This document shows positions 44,832-56,517 of a DNA stretch of 64,000 nt, one piece after another. Both the position numbers and the translations under genes were made by a program. The first letter of the stretch is position 1; each line of letters starts with the position of its first letter. A model generated the notes under the pieces. That model did no database searches, had not been told where the DNA came from, and saw only the letters and a program-made list of their open reading frames with translations. Source of the DNA: Phyllostachys edulis (taxonomy: Eukaryota > Streptophyta > Magnoliopsida > Poales > Poaceae); the NCBI GenBank assembly GCA_036346405.1, contig CM070568.1, positions 38,181,268 to 38,245,267 of the forward strand, read 5' to 3'.

Positions 44832-46250
44832 AGGCTGATTGGTTTGTGCCTCGAGTAGCCAAACCAAAATTCAGGGTATAACTACAACTTTGGTAAAGTA
44901 AAGATGTTTGGATTAAAACTATGTCAATAGCTAAAAAGCTTGCTAAAATTTCTTGGAAAAATTAGCTATAGGTCATTACAATTTCATGTCATTGACTATT
45001 GGACATCCAAATTTCGTGTCTTTGCCAAAAAAAAAAACACTACAATTTTGTGGCTCTTTGTTGTAGGATATTGAGGCTATTATTATATCATTTTTATGGC
45101 CGAATGAGGAGAGAGAAGGTTAGTGAGTTGTCGGTTTTGCACTTCAGGTCGCCTGGCCCAGTCTGTAGGCCAACATGCCATATTCCTCTTCCTCCTCTCC
45201 TTCCTCTCCAACCTTCTCTTCTCCCACCGCAACACGCTTAAGCAAACCTCCTCTTCCTCCTCCTTGCTTGCTCCTCCTCCCACCCCACCCCACCCCACCT
45301 GGGTCCCACGCCACGTGGTGCCACAAAGCAGGAGGCCACGGGTGCCTTCTCTAGCCGCTGCCACTGTGACGACTACTACCCACCCTGCCCCGCCACTACT
45401 CCTACCGGCCGCTTCTCCCTCCACCACCGCACCACAACCACCACCCGTCACCTCTTCACCTTTGAAGCCTCTATTCAAAAAATTCGGTCAGCAGAGAAGA
45501 AGATGCACAACCGATGATGTTGCTTCATCTGCTTATGCCGCCACTGCTACAGTTGCCTACAGGCGAACTCCTCTACCTGTGCCACCCGTCCTCGTCTCTC
45601 TCCTCCTTCCTCACTCCTCCTTTCTCCCTATTCTCTATTGTCTACCTCTACACCTTCTTCTTCCCCGTGGCCGCACCCTTGCCCCACCCGTTCTAGTCGT
45701 CGTCGTCTGCCCTGTCACCTCACGTCGCAAAAAATGGGTTTCCCATGTCTGGGAATGTGCCGTGCTTCCATCCGCGTCGTCGTTCCTCTACTGGAGCACC
45801 ATTGTCGCTGCATCCTAGCTCTGCTACCATGCTGCATTGCAAGGAAGGAGAAGAAGAAGGGCAAATAAGCCTTTTTCCATAATTTCTCTTTCCTAATCAA
45901 TCAAATACATTATTTTAATGGGTAGAGTGTTGTACAACAAAGTGCCATAAAATTGTATTATCTTTTGGTAAAGACACGAAATTTGGATATCCAATAGCCA
46001 ATAACACGGAATTGTAATGTCATGTAGCCAATTTTGTTGAATTTCTTTAGTTGTGAGTATGACGCACGAGCCCCACATGGCATATAATTTTTTTTTGCAC
46101 CACAGTAGGTCAGTATGGTTTTTTTTGGGTTAATTAAATCATAAAAAAAATACAATTTTTCAAATGGATCACAAATTGGATACATGGTTAAGAAGTTATA
46201 TGCATTTAAAGCTTCATAATCAAACACTTGTAGCATTAAGTGCAATCAAT
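44832..46250. mobile_element. Inverted-repeat element enclosing a Ser/Pro-rich frame
   Basis: 44966-45058 and 45935-46030 are inverted copies: both read GTCATTACAATTTC/CCG-type text, CCAAATTTCGTGTCTTTRCC and TACAATTTTRTGGC. The outer margins belong to the dispersed family seen at 3960 and 11671 (46060-46240 matches). The 0.9 kb between the repeats is C-rich and open on the plus strand (45123-45818), encoding a low-complexity Ser/Pro/Leu protein I do not recognise. It may be a captured gene piece. Confidence 0.5.
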
Positions 46251-46744
46251 CACCTTGTGCCATGTCAACAAAGAAGGTGGCATGTACCGTTCCACCATAA
46301 AACAACGAATTTTTGGCACAAATAGCACCATTGCGATCCCTTTTTACGAAATTAGCATCTGTCGCGACGAATTTGTAGATCTAGTGCCTCGTCCGCATGG
46401 TGATCGGCCGGACGCTCTGTCAACGCAACACGTGGCTGCGTCCGGCCCATGGCTAGCCAGACGCGCCTCGTCCGACCCGTGGGCGGCCGGATGTGCGCCA
46501 CATCACCTCGTCCGGCCCGTGGGCGAGGGATTTCCTCGTCGACTGGTGGTGGTTGGGCGCCCTCATCGACTGTGGCCGACTAGATCTGGCGCCTCGCGCG
46601 GTGGTGGCGGACTAGGCTACTCTGCACAAATGTCGCCCGGTCGACGCTGTCCACCCTTGCCCAAAGTGCTCTGCCCCGACAACACATCCGAGATTCCACA
46701 CGACCAACGATGTGCGATGGACTAATTTCCTCTGTGGGCATTAG
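46251..46744. other. Decayed transposon DNA before the gypsy element
   Basis: 46330-46500 resembles 7880-8000 (CGCATGGTGATCGGCCGGACG against CGCATGGTGACCGGCCGAAC-like wording) with repeated CGTCCGGCCCGTGGGCGGCC-type words. No gene is supported. Confidence 0.4.
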
Positions 46745-47544
46745 TACTGTCAATAAAACACATCGAGAGTGTTAATATTTGAGATGAAGTTTCTAAAAGG
46801 TTTTGTTATGATTAGTGCTTGCAACACTGATTATATCGTATGGGTAAAGTGTACAACCTCTGCAGAGTGTTAAACAAATCAATTCGAATAGACGCGTCCG
46901 CGGTCATGGACATGCTCGGGGATTTCACACGATGGTTAGATTTTCATAAAAACATTTGGGTAGGGAGCTGTGTGATCTAAGTCATATAGCTGTGTGAATA
47001 ATTTTATTAGACTTTGTGTTCTTTGTGAAAATAATTGTTAAATTAATATTATTTATTTGTTTTGAATTATGTTTTAATCTATTATTCGTATTCACTTGCG
47101 AATATTGTATTTCTACAAAAGAACCATAGAAGCCTTTTCCTTTGGAATGAGCCATCATGTATACATTGCATTCTGTGGTATAACTTGTGAGTATAGTTGT
47201 GTACTTATGTTTGCTATAATCAATCAACAGAAGTGGAGTCTTCACCACTTTTGAGGAGTTCTACGAATGTGCTGATTGCTAGGCCTTGATCTCGGTCGGT
47301 TGCCTGTGGCGAATCGATAGGTTCCCGCTGAAGTTTATTTTGTTCCGCTACTGTCTTAATAAATATAAAACTCGACCATAAGGTCACAACAATTATTTGT
47401 CATTCAAATTACTCGTTTATTCTATTATTTCGTCTTGTGTGGATCGATATTCATTTATGTTAACACTATGTGCACTAGCGTGATCCTAGACTAGTGCAAT
47501 ATACACAGAGGGTCTAGAATTACATTTTTGGGTCCCGATAGAGG

Positions 47545-47557
47545 TGGTATCAGAGCC
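47545..47557 (+). other. gypsy primer-binding site
   Basis: TGGTATCAGAGCC, complementary to initiator Met-tRNA, four bases after the 5' LTR end at 47540. Confidence 0.85.
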
Positions 47558-47849
47558 ATACTGACTGTAGGTCTTGACCATAATTAGATCGACCGTCTTT
47601 AGAGTGTCTAAACTATTTTCTAAAGAAAAATTAACTTGTAAGACTAATTGAATTGCTTAACTCCTCTTATGTCTCTCTTGACTCAACTATTGATGGAATT
47701 TTCCTCTCCCCGCTGTTTAAATTGATTCTTACCCTCTTGTCTGTCTTAGCAGAAGCCGCGTTTCTATAACTATAGTGAGCGCAAGGGAGGACTTGCTGTA
47801 GAGCTATGGAAGTTGTTGCAATAGCTCGGAGGATTCGATCGACCAATGT

Positions 47850-48240
47850 ACAAGGGCACCAACTGGGTGGTGAACGGCTGAAGCCATGGAGTGCTTTGTC
47901 GTTTAACCATCTATGCTCGGAAGGACACTAAAGCCAACCGTCCTCTGAATATCTCTGTTCGGAGGATGGTTTATTCAGAAGGAATACAAAAGTCCTCGTG
48001 CCTTTCTATCTTGAGGATCTGCAACATTTACGCTCACGAGCTTCAGGATACCATCTTCCGCTATCATCCATGTGCCTCCGCAGTGGACCTTCCTGCACGT
48101 TACCCGTCTACAGATGGAGAACGCAATGCTACCGTGGTGCATCTTGCCCAGTTTGCAGCTACTCGGGAGGAATCCCTGGAGTTGGCCACCACAGAGTTGG
48201 AGTGCGTCTACTAGACCCTTCAGATGGTAGAAAAGAGGAT
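47850..48240 (+). pseudogene. Broken extra frame upstream of gypsy gag
   Basis: Between the primer site and gag, frames read RLTIYARKDTKANRPLNISV (47891 on), then HLAQFAATREESLELATTEL, ending with a stop at 48214. Some plant gypsy elements carry an additional open frame before gag; this could be one, broken by a stop after VVNG at about 47880. The protein family is not recognised. Confidence 0.4.
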
Positions 48241-48798
48241 CGCCACACTAGAAGAAGTTCTCTACGGTCAGCACGAGGACGAAGAAGACCCTGAAGAAGA
48301 AGATCCAGAGGAAGATCAGGAAAAAGCCGAGAGCAGTGAGCTGAAGCCAAGGAGCTCACTGTTGTGCTGACTGAGCCGTCTGTTCCTACTGCACCGGTTT
48401 TGGGGCACTAGGACCGGTTTGCAAGGATGCCAGCGCAGTTTTAGGTCTACAGTAGGAGGGAGCATCGTCGTGGCTGCGGAGGCTATCTCATCGAGTAGAT
48501 CGCTCAAGTTTAGGTTAAGGTAGTTGAGGCTCAGTGTGTTCGAGCCACGTCAGTTTAAGATTAGGAGTGTTACCGTTTAGGCGGTAGTTTGTGTGTTGGG
48601 TTCATTTGTTTTTCTTGTATGCGAGTATGAGCTGCAAATGCCCTTAGGCATTTGTTGCAACCATACTAAGACCCCTATTAATATAAGTATTTCATTTGAT
48701 TTCTTGAAGCTGTGTTTGTTGGGTTTAATCTACCCCCTCGTTTAGTTCTTAATTTATCTTGTGCTTGCTACCTTATCTAACCCATAGAGCATTCGCCA

Positions 48799-49050
48799 GA
48801 TGGTTCAAACTCGTCATGCTGCTGCCAGTGGATCTGAAACCCCTAAATCAGAAGAAAATGAGTAGACACTAGCAGGAGTAGTCCCGCCACAAGCACCTCC
48901 AATTGATTTGCAAAGTTTTGGAGCATTCATGGCAGCTCAAACGCAAACGATGTACACGATGATGAACCAGATTCAGAATATGAACAATAATCAGAATAGC
49001 AGCAAAAACAACTATGGATATCATGGGGATATGCCTGAGATCTTAGGATG
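48799..49050 (+). pseudogene. gypsy gag, N-terminal part
   Basis: MVQTRHAAASGSETPKSEEN, a stop, then APPIDLQSFGAFMAAQTQT and an Asn/Gln-rich stretch typical of plant gypsy gag N-termini. The frame is cut by the insertion beginning about 49052 and resumes near 51067. Confidence 0.65.
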
Positions 49051-49051
49051 A

Positions 49052-51066
49052 TGTTACAATTGGCAATGTCGTTGATGGTTTGTCGAATCACGTGTTTTCG
49101 GCAAAGCTCCAAGTCTGTCAGACCTCTGATCCGATCGACCGGTCATTTAATGGTCGGACCAAGCCATGCCTATGGTCTTCGATTTGGTCGCTGGCGGTCA
49201 GACCGGCCAGTGGAGCGGTCTGACCGGCTTTACCTGAGCGGTCAGACCAGCCATTGCAATGTCTTTGGATTTTGGAGCTGGGCCAAAAATAGAAGGTGTA
49301 GGCAAGTGAGAGGGTTCTTCTACACTTGGTCTCATAATTTTTGGAGCTTCGGGCAAAAGTTCTATTGGTTTGAAAATTCCAAGAGGTTTTGGTTTTCGGG
49401 ATGGATTTTTGGTTAAGTCATGGCTGGCGGTCAAGCGGCCTTTGGTGGTGATCGGCCAAGAGAAACAGTCGAGGCCAAACCAAGGTGGCGGTCGGCCGGT
49501 TGTGAATCGATTAAATCGTCGCGTCCTTGGCGGCGATGTTTGAAGGTTAGGTCAAGTTCATGGGTTTCATGGCATATGTGTTGTATGATGCATGTTTTGA
49601 CTAACGTGGGTCAAGTTGTGAAGAACTTGTTTCCGGATTCGATTTCTTTGTCTATTGATGTGCAGGTTGCTTGGAGGTCAATGACGGTCAACGGCGAGGA
49701 TGATCGAGACTAAGCTTGGAGAGCTGAGGTCCAGAACGATCGGGGATGCCGGGTGAGGTCTATGGAGTCAAGCATTGCGCAAGAAGGACAAAGGTGACCG
49801 AACGGGCAGTTCGGTGCGACGGGTTGATCAAGCGGCGCAGGGGTCGGTGCAAGTACCATGATGGTTTCGGTGGGAGCCGGATGGGAGAGACTTGCCGACA
49901 TGATGAGAGCCGCTGGATCAACCTACACGTGGTGAAGCATACATGTGTTTCACAAAGATGGGACTCGGTCTTTGCAAAAAGATCGAGAAGGGGTATTTTG
50001 GTAATTTTACCAAATACCGCCTTGGTGACCTTTTGCCAAACCACGGCGCAAGATGGCGCAAGGTGAAGTGGATTAGGTCAAGAGATGAAGACGGTGCTTT
50101 AAAATGCGTGCGTGTGTGACCCGTTTGTTTTGGGCCTTAACGGGAGCCCATTAGGGTTACTCTTCTAGAAGGTCTAAGCCTCCACTATAAATAGAGGAGG
50201 GAGGTGGCTGCACCCCCTCAACCCTTTCATTGTGTTTGAAACCCTAGTTTTGCTTAGGGAGAGGATTAGTGGAGGTTAGGGTTCTAGAGAGTTGGATTTG
50301 ATTTCGTGCTCATGTATTGAGTCTTTGTCCTCCATTGATGGAGTGGCTGTAAACCAATACCATATCAAATCAATTCAAAGAAAGTTCTCTCTCAAAGATG
50401 AGTTCATTTGCTTTCTTTCTCTCTATTTGATGATTTTTAGTATTTCTTTGATCCGTGAGTTTTTGGTTGGTTTCTTGCCGTGATCTATCTTGCTGTGACA
50501 TGTGGGAACCCATCTAGGATCATCTTGATCATCAATCACCCACGAGCAAGTCTCTAGATCATATTTCGTATTTGGCTCGGTTTTTGAACCACCTTTGCTC
50601 AAACTGAAAAAGATAGGAACTTTGGCATGGATCTCTGAAATCTTTGATTGGAACAGGTTCCTAATATCTTTAAGAAGGTGTGGTTCAAATTTCGTGAAGT
50701 TTGGCCTTATGGATCAAAAGTTAGGCCGTTTTTAGTTTCGGTCGTCGGGCTGATTTTGCTGATTTTCCTGTTCACCGTTAGGAGCGATCAGACCGCCCAT
50801 TCTAGAGGTCAGACCGCTAGGAAAAATATTTGACCCGCCAATATTAGAGGTCAGACCGCCCAACACTTTGAGATTTGAATTTTTGGTTATTTTTTGGTGT
50901 TTTGCTTTGGGGTTTGGATTGGATTCAATACTAGTCTTCCGCTGTACTGGTATATTGATCTTCATAGCTTCCATAGCTATTGGAGTGACATTTGTGTTGA
51001 ATCCATCTTTTGTGCAAAAGTGAGCGTGCTCCTATTCACCCCCCCTAGTCGCCTTTTCGGTCCAAC
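49052..51066 (+). mobile_element. 2-kb LTR-like insertion inside gypsy gag
   Basis: It starts TGTTACAATTGG and ends GGTCCAACA, TG...CA like an LTR. It contains a strong plus-strand promoter-like block CACTATAAATAGAGGAGG at ~50184 followed by a C-rich start region. GGTCAGACCG-type words are clustered near both ends (49195-49250 and 50785-50865). There is no long coding frame, so it is best read as a solo LTR or long non-autonomous element. No matching 5-bp target duplication was found. Confidence 0.55.
50186..50193 (+). promoter_or_regulatory. TATA box within the LTR-like insert
   Basis: TATAAATA followed by GAGGAGGG, with CACCCCCTCAACCC about 25 bp later, has the layout of an LTR core promoter on the plus strand. 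Confidence 0.55.
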
Positions 51067-51990
51067 AACAACGCAGCAACAGTCAACCATAGCCATCTTG
51101 GACCATCCAAGCTTGCAGAGTTCATGAGAACTCATCTACCCCCTTTTCTTAGGATATCTCACCAGTTGAAGTTGATGACTGACTTCGTGTCATTGAAAGA
51201 AAGCTGTTGATCACCCAATGCAGTGATCATGAGAAGGTTATCTATGTCACTCACCAGATGGAGGGGATCACCATCGAATGGTGGTAAAACTTCTATGTCG
51301 TGCATGAGACGCCACAAAAACATTACCTAGGAAGAGTTTTCAACAGCTTTTCGCCAGTATCATATGCCAGAAGGAATTATTGATCTGAAGAAGGATGAAT
51401 TTCGTGCCCTCAAGTAAGGAGGCATGTCAGTGATTGACTACCTCAATAAATTCTCTCAGCTAGCCCGCTACGCCGCGGAAGATGTCGCCACTGATAAGGC
51501 TTGTCAGGGTCATTTTCTGAAGGGGTTAAATATTGGATTGCAAGTCAGTTTGATTGCCCATACCTTTCTAGATTTTCAAGAGCTGGTCAACAAAGCATTG
51601 ATCCTAGAGCATAAGCTCAAGGAGTTGGAGGACAATCTTAAGCGTAGAATGGCTCAGCAAGGGAGTCATCAAGCTCAACATAAGCCGAAAATAGTTCCCC
51701 AACAGTTCACTCATTTTCCTTAACAGAACACTTTCAGAATGCCTTCACCAACTTCAGCGCCTCGTCTAGCTGTTCAGAACTTCCGCAACCCTGTGACAGT
51801 CAACCCCAATCCCGGAGGCAATCAGCAAAATGGACCTAGAGTCTGCTATACTTGCCGTTAGCCAAGACACTCCGCCAACCATTGTCCTGAGAAGGGAACA
51901 ATAACTCCAGTGCGCTTCAACCTTAGAGCTACACCGGCCAAGACGCCAGCCCTAAGCAGCAACCAAGGAGTCTCTTAAGCTACCAGTCAA
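51067..51990 (+). pseudogene. gypsy gag, C-terminal part with broken zinc knuckle
   Basis: Frames read LKLMTDFVSLKES and then, after frame changes, MSVIDYLNKFSQLARYAAED and LVNKALILEHKLKELEDN (51424-51723), the retrotransposon gag core. The CCHC knuckle CYTC-(stop)-PRHSANHC near 51850 has a stop in place of its second residue after CYTC. Confidence 0.75.
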
Positions 51991-52113
51991 TCCGGAGGAG
52001 CACCGCAGTCGGTGGTCAGAGGCCGTGTCAATCACGTTACTTTGTAAGGAGCCCAAGAAGCACCCGACGTTGTACTGGGTAAGTTTCTGGTTAACTCAGT
52101 ACCTGCATCAGTT

Positions 52114-54085
52114 TTGTTTGATTTTGGAGCTTTGCATTTATTTGTTTCTATAGTGTTTCCAACCAAGAATAATTTGAAAGTTATGCATCTTAAGCATACT
52201 CTGTTAGTCCAGTCGCCTGGAGCAGAGTTAAGTTTTAAAGTAGGGTGTTTAGGAGCTAAGTTACTCATAGCTGGAGTTGAGTTTCTTGCTAACCTTATTG
52301 TTCTGGACACCTAAACCTTAGATGTCATTCTTGGTATGGATTGGTTAACAAAGCACAAAATTGTGCTAAATTGTGGCCGAAGAGCCGTAACAATCGAGGA
52401 TACCAAGGGAAAGAAGGTAGAGTTTCTAGCCACCTTAGTGCGTGATGGACATCTGTTATTCAATAGCCTAAAGACCGTTACTTTGGAACATGTGCCTATT
52501 GTCAAAGAATATCTAGATGTGTTTCCAGAGGAGTTACCAGGGATGCTACCGGACCGTGACATTGAGTTTGTCATCGATCTAGTGCTAGGAACAACACCAA
52601 TCTCTAAGAGACTCTATTGGATGCCAGCTGATGAGCTAGTAGAAATGAAGAAACAGATAGAAGAACTTCTTGAGAAAGGTTATGTGAGACCTAGTTCGTC
52701 GCAATGGGGATCACCAGTTTTGTTTGTCAAGAAGAAGGATGGAAGCATGAGAACGTGCATTGATTATCGTGCTCTTAATGAAGTCACCATCAAGAACAAG
52801 TACACATTGCCCCGAATCGATGATTTGTTCGATCAAAGGAAAGGAGTCGGAGTGTTCTCAAAGATCGACCTGCAATCAAGTTACAATCAGTTGAAGATTT
52901 GCCCGAATGATATACCAAAGATCGCTTTCTCTACGCGGTACGGACACTATGAGTTCTTAGTCATGTCCTTTGGTCTGACTAATGCCCCTGCGTACTTCAC
53001 GAACATGATGAATAAAGTATTCATGGAATATTTGGACAAGTTTGTAGTTGTGTTCATTGATGATATTTTGGTTTATTCTAAGACAGAAGAAGAATACACT
53101 GAACACCAGAGGTTAATCCTAGAGAAACTGATGGAGCATCAATTGTATGCAAAGTTCAGCGAGTGTGATTTCTAGAAAAAAGAAAGTTGATTTCCTTGGT
53201 CATGTGATGACAGCCGAGGGAGTAGCAGTTGACCTCGGTAAAGTTAAAGTAGTATTACAGTGGGAACAGCCCAAGACCGTTACTCATATTTGCAGTTTCT
53301 TGGGAATGGTAGGATATTATTACCGTTTCATTGAAGGATTCTCAACAATTACTGAGCCTCTTACGCAATTGTTGAAGAAGGAGAAATAGTTCACTTGAAC
53401 CCCTGCTTATGAAGAAAGTTTTAAAGAATTGAAGTAGCGTTTGACTTCAGCCCCAGTGTTAACCTTGCCAGATATCCGAAAAGATTTTGATATCTACTGT
53501 GATGCTTCGAGCCAAGGACTAGGATGCGTCCTGATGCAAGAAGGAAAGGATGTCGCTTATGTGTCAAGACAATTAAGACCTCATGAGGAGAATTATCCTA
53601 CCCATGATCTGGAACTAGTTGCCGTAGTGCATGCTTTAAAAATTTAGCGTCATTACCTCATTGGTAATCGATGTGAGGTATACACAGATCATAAGATTTT
53701 AAAGTACATTTTCACCCAGTCTGACCTGAACATGAGACAGAGAAGATGGTTGGAATTAATAAATGATTATAATATTGGAATCCACTACCATCCCGGAAAA
53801 GTCAATGTCATTGCGAATGCTTTAAGTCGGAAGAGCTACTGCAATGCTTTGGAAGTAAAAGAGAATTGCCCAGAACTTCATGACGAATTTCAGAAGTTAA
53901 GGTTGGAAGTTGTAGCCGAAAGATTTGTAGCCAATCTAGAAGTACAGTCTACCTTGGAGAAACAGATTCGTGAAGCCTAACCAAATGATCCTGAAATTAC
54001 GGACATCAAGCTCAAAATGGAAGAAGGTAAATTCAAGGACTTCACTAAGAACGATCAAGATATACTTTGGATCAATTGATGTATC
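52114..54085 (+). pseudogene. gypsy pol: protease, reverse transcriptase and RNase H
   Basis: The protease motif reads LFDFGALHLFVS, where DSGA is expected, so the active-site neighbour is changed. Then DVILGMDWLTKHKIVL, VFPEELPGMLPDRDIEF, the RT blocks CIDYRALNEVT, KIDLQSSYNQ, FLVMSFGLTNAPA and VFIDDILVYSK (catalytic Asp pair), and after a frameshift at ~53165 VDFLGHVMTAEGV. RNase H reads FDIYCDASSQGLGCVL, EENYPTHDLELVAVVHAL, a stop, YTDHKILKYIF, and RRWLELINDYN. It ends KNDQDILWIN, then a stop at CIC, where integrase should begin. Confidence 0.85.
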
Positions 54086-54097
54086 TGCGTACCAGAT

Positions 54098-54202
54098 GTT
54101 GATCGATATTCATCTATGTTGACACTGTGTGCACTAGCGTGATCCTGGACTAGTGCAGTATGCACAGAGGATCCATAATTGCATTTTTGGGTCACGACAA
54201 CA
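54098..54202 (+). repeat. Truncated 3' LTR of the gypsy element
   Basis: GATCGATATTCATCTATGTT through GTGCACTAGCGTGATCCTGG to TTTTTGGGTCACGACA matches 47450-47540 closely. Everything 5' of this in the LTR is missing at the junction with pol. Confidence 0.8.
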
Positions 54203-55620
54203 AGCCCCTTGTCAAGCCAACCCTCATAGCGTGACAGTGGTGACTTAGGTGCCGCCGTCCCACCTAGTTTCATCCCCCCCCCAAATCCATCTCTTCGTCC
54301 CCACGCGTCCTCTCTCCTCTCCGCCCCTATTAGGTTTTAGTTTAGCTTCATTTTATTAACTGTCGGGTTCTTACTCTCCCTCCTCGTGGATGGTTCGGCG
54401 CCGATGCCGCCGAATGTCGACTAAAATGAACTACACCACAGTGGTAGATGTTGTTCAACCTGCCCCGGCTCGGAGTGGCTCATCGCGTGCTACATCACGG
54501 GCAATGACATCATCACGGGCAACGACATCATCACGGGCAACGACTTCCACTTCGATTGCACGAGATGACGACGACGACGTGGATGCTAGGTTACCCGATG
54601 AGATGGTCCTCTCGGACCTTGTTGGTGCACCTACCGCCACGCAACCGACTCAGGCCACGCCTCCGCGCCGTAAACACCGTGATCGCGTGGACATTAGTTC
54701 AGTCAACGTCGCCGAGGGCACACGCGGTGAACATCCAGCTTCTAGGTTCACATGGGGAACGAGTCCGTGCCGAAAGCGCAAGTGGTATAATGAATGGATA
54801 TATGCATACATGAATGACTGGGTAGAATGAAATGATTTAATAGATGATTTAATGAATGAATATATGCATATATGCTTCTAAGTTCTCTTTCTTGTTGAAT
54901 GAAATGATTGAATGAACGAATATACGCAAAAATGCTTCTATGTTGTCTATCCCGTTGAATGAAATGATTGAATGGATATATGCACACATGTTGTTGTTTA
55001 AATGAAATGATTGAATGGATATATACGCATACATGTTGCTGTTTTCTGTTGACAGAGGTATTGTTACGCCATGCGAACTAGCATGACAGTCTGATACTGT
55101 CACACCAGGAGCCCTAGCGTGACAGGACTTGCCACCAGAAGCGAGGATCTGGCTTGCAACGCCTATGGATTTGCCCACACACTAGTGTGGCGGTACGGTT
55201 ATGTCACGCCAGCTCCCATGGCGTTACCGACTGATACTGTCACGTCAAGAGCCATAGCGTGACAGGACTTAGCACCAGAAGCGAGAACATCTTCAAAAAA
55301 TAGCCGACACTGTCACACGACGTGCGTTGGCGTGACAAGGGGCTTTTCACGCTATAAGTGCGGACGTGACAACAGCCACACAAGCCCTCCACGCTGGCAC
55401 GGCATGCGGACGAGGACTTGTGTGGCATGTTTGGCCACACCGAGGATAGTGGCGTGACAAAGTGGTTTTGCTTCACCTCGCGTCATGGCGTGATCAAAGG
55501 GGTCAGAATTGGAAATAAAGTTAGCAATGTGTTAACTTTAAAATATTTTTTAAAAAAAGGATTAAATAAAAAAAAAATCTTGTATGAGATATTACTAGAA
55601 AGCATGAAAACAACATAGAA
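54203..55620. other. Repeat-rich DNA with GCGTGACAG words and a short doubtful frame
   Basis: Words such as CATAGCGTGACAGGACTT and TGATACTGTCAC recur at 54225, 55085-55130 and 55230-55275 and flank a plus-strand frame at 54390-54830. That frame is Ser/Arg/Thr-rich with an internal 18-bp duplication (SRATTS) and matches nothing I recognise. The arrangement suggests a degraded element. Confidence 0.4.
54790..55045. repeat. Degenerate tandem repeat, ~65-bp unit
   Basis: Three to four copies of GAATGAAATGATTGAATG followed by ATATACGCA/ATATGCA and CATGTTG/GCTTCTA words. Confidence 0.7.
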
Positions 55621-55674
55621 ATAGTCCCACATGGAGATAGCCTTCACATAGAATCCCACTATTAGGCCGTAGCT

Positions 55675-55816
55675 TTATGGGGAAATACAAAATGGCGTTT
55701 TCTATGTGTTGACGGATTATTAGCCGTCATTTAAGAAAACAAAGGTTATGGGGAAATACAAAATGGCGTTTGCTATGCGTTGACGGACTATTAGCCGCCA
55801 TTTAAGAAAACAAAAG
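55675..55816. repeat. 71-bp tandem duplication
   Basis: Two head-to-tail copies start at 55675 and 55746 with TTATGGGGAAATACAAAATG, continue GTTGACGGA-TATTAGCCG, and end TTAAGAAAACAAA-GG. They differ at only a few bases, so the duplication is young. Confidence 0.9.
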
Positions 55817-55891
55817 GTTAGATCCGAATAATTTAATCTAACGGTTAGTTTCTGTTATAGATTTTTAGTTCTAATTCTTTTTTTTTTTTCT

Positions 55892-56210
55892 GTGGGTATT
55901 ATGGACTTTTCCCTAGAGCTAATCCTAACCCATCTTCTGTCGCAGAACCTTGCGCGGCCGCCTCGTCTTGTGCGTCGTCGCGCCACCAGCGTGCACCTTC
56001 GCTACACCGCCGTCAAGGAAGGAGATAGAACTGACCGTCCGCTGCTCACGTGGGAGACGCCGTCAGTGGTGCCCTCCATGGACGCTACCACCGCGGCGGC
56101 CGCCATTGACCTTCGCCCGCTCGAATTGCGCCGCGTGTTTGGTGCGCCGTGTGACAGTCGTCGTCCTCCTTTTTCTATTTTTCCATGTTATCTTTGATAA
56201 CCAGTAATCG
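55892..56210 (+). other. Possible captured first exon upstream of the pyrophosphatase fragment
   Basis: A GC-rich, Arg/Ala-rich plus frame (PPRLVRRRATSVHLRYTAVK at its centre) lies before the pyrophosphatase exons and could be a transit-peptide exon, but I cannot match it to that gene by eye. Low confidence. Confidence 0.25.
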
Positions 56211-56517
56211 TGTGCAAATTGGATCTTTTTCAAACTATTTCAAGGTGCTTGATGCCTCACACTCTGACCTTTAGGTAGGGATTACCATAGCAATTAGCAA
56301 ATATGTTATAAAGTATATTCACTTGATGTTCATGACATCGATGGACACTTCATTCTCTTGTACTTTTGCTGTAACAGTCAACATTGTCATGCCACAAACC
56401 TTTTACCCATTATTAAGATTCTTTCGCCTTCGATATTGGGATAATCAATTTACTTCAGTTGCCCTGTGTTTAACAATTGTTCTGACTTGTAGCCAACATT
56501 TTTCTACAACTATTCAG

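Larger units (their letters stand above)
46745..54202 (+). mobile_element. Decayed Ty3/gypsy retrotransposon with a nested insert
   Basis: Order on the plus strand: 5' LTR (left edge uncertain, right edge 47540 at GGGTCCCGATA), primer site, an extra upstream frame, gag, a 2-kb LTR-like insert (49052-51066), the rest of gag, protease, reverse transcriptase and RNase H. It then jumps directly from the start of the integrase region (CICVPD, ~54090) to the last ~100 bp of the 3' LTR (54098-54202, ending GGGTCACGACA). The order PR-RT-RH before integrase identifies gypsy. Integrase and most of the 3' LTR are deleted. Many stops make it inactive. Confidence 0.85.

Noticed and set aside
45123..45818. 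231-codon plus-strand frame as a real gene
   Set aside because: Low-complexity Ser/Pro/Leu composition inside inverted repeats; kept only as possible captured DNA.
49047..51071. 5-bp target duplication for the LTR-like insert
   Set aside because: Flanks GATGA and ACAAC differ, so the insert's edges stay approximate.
54390..54830. 146-codon plus-strand frame as a real gene
   Set aside because: Ser/Arg/Thr-rich with an internal duplication, surrounded by repeats, no recognised domain; mentioned only as a doubtful frame.
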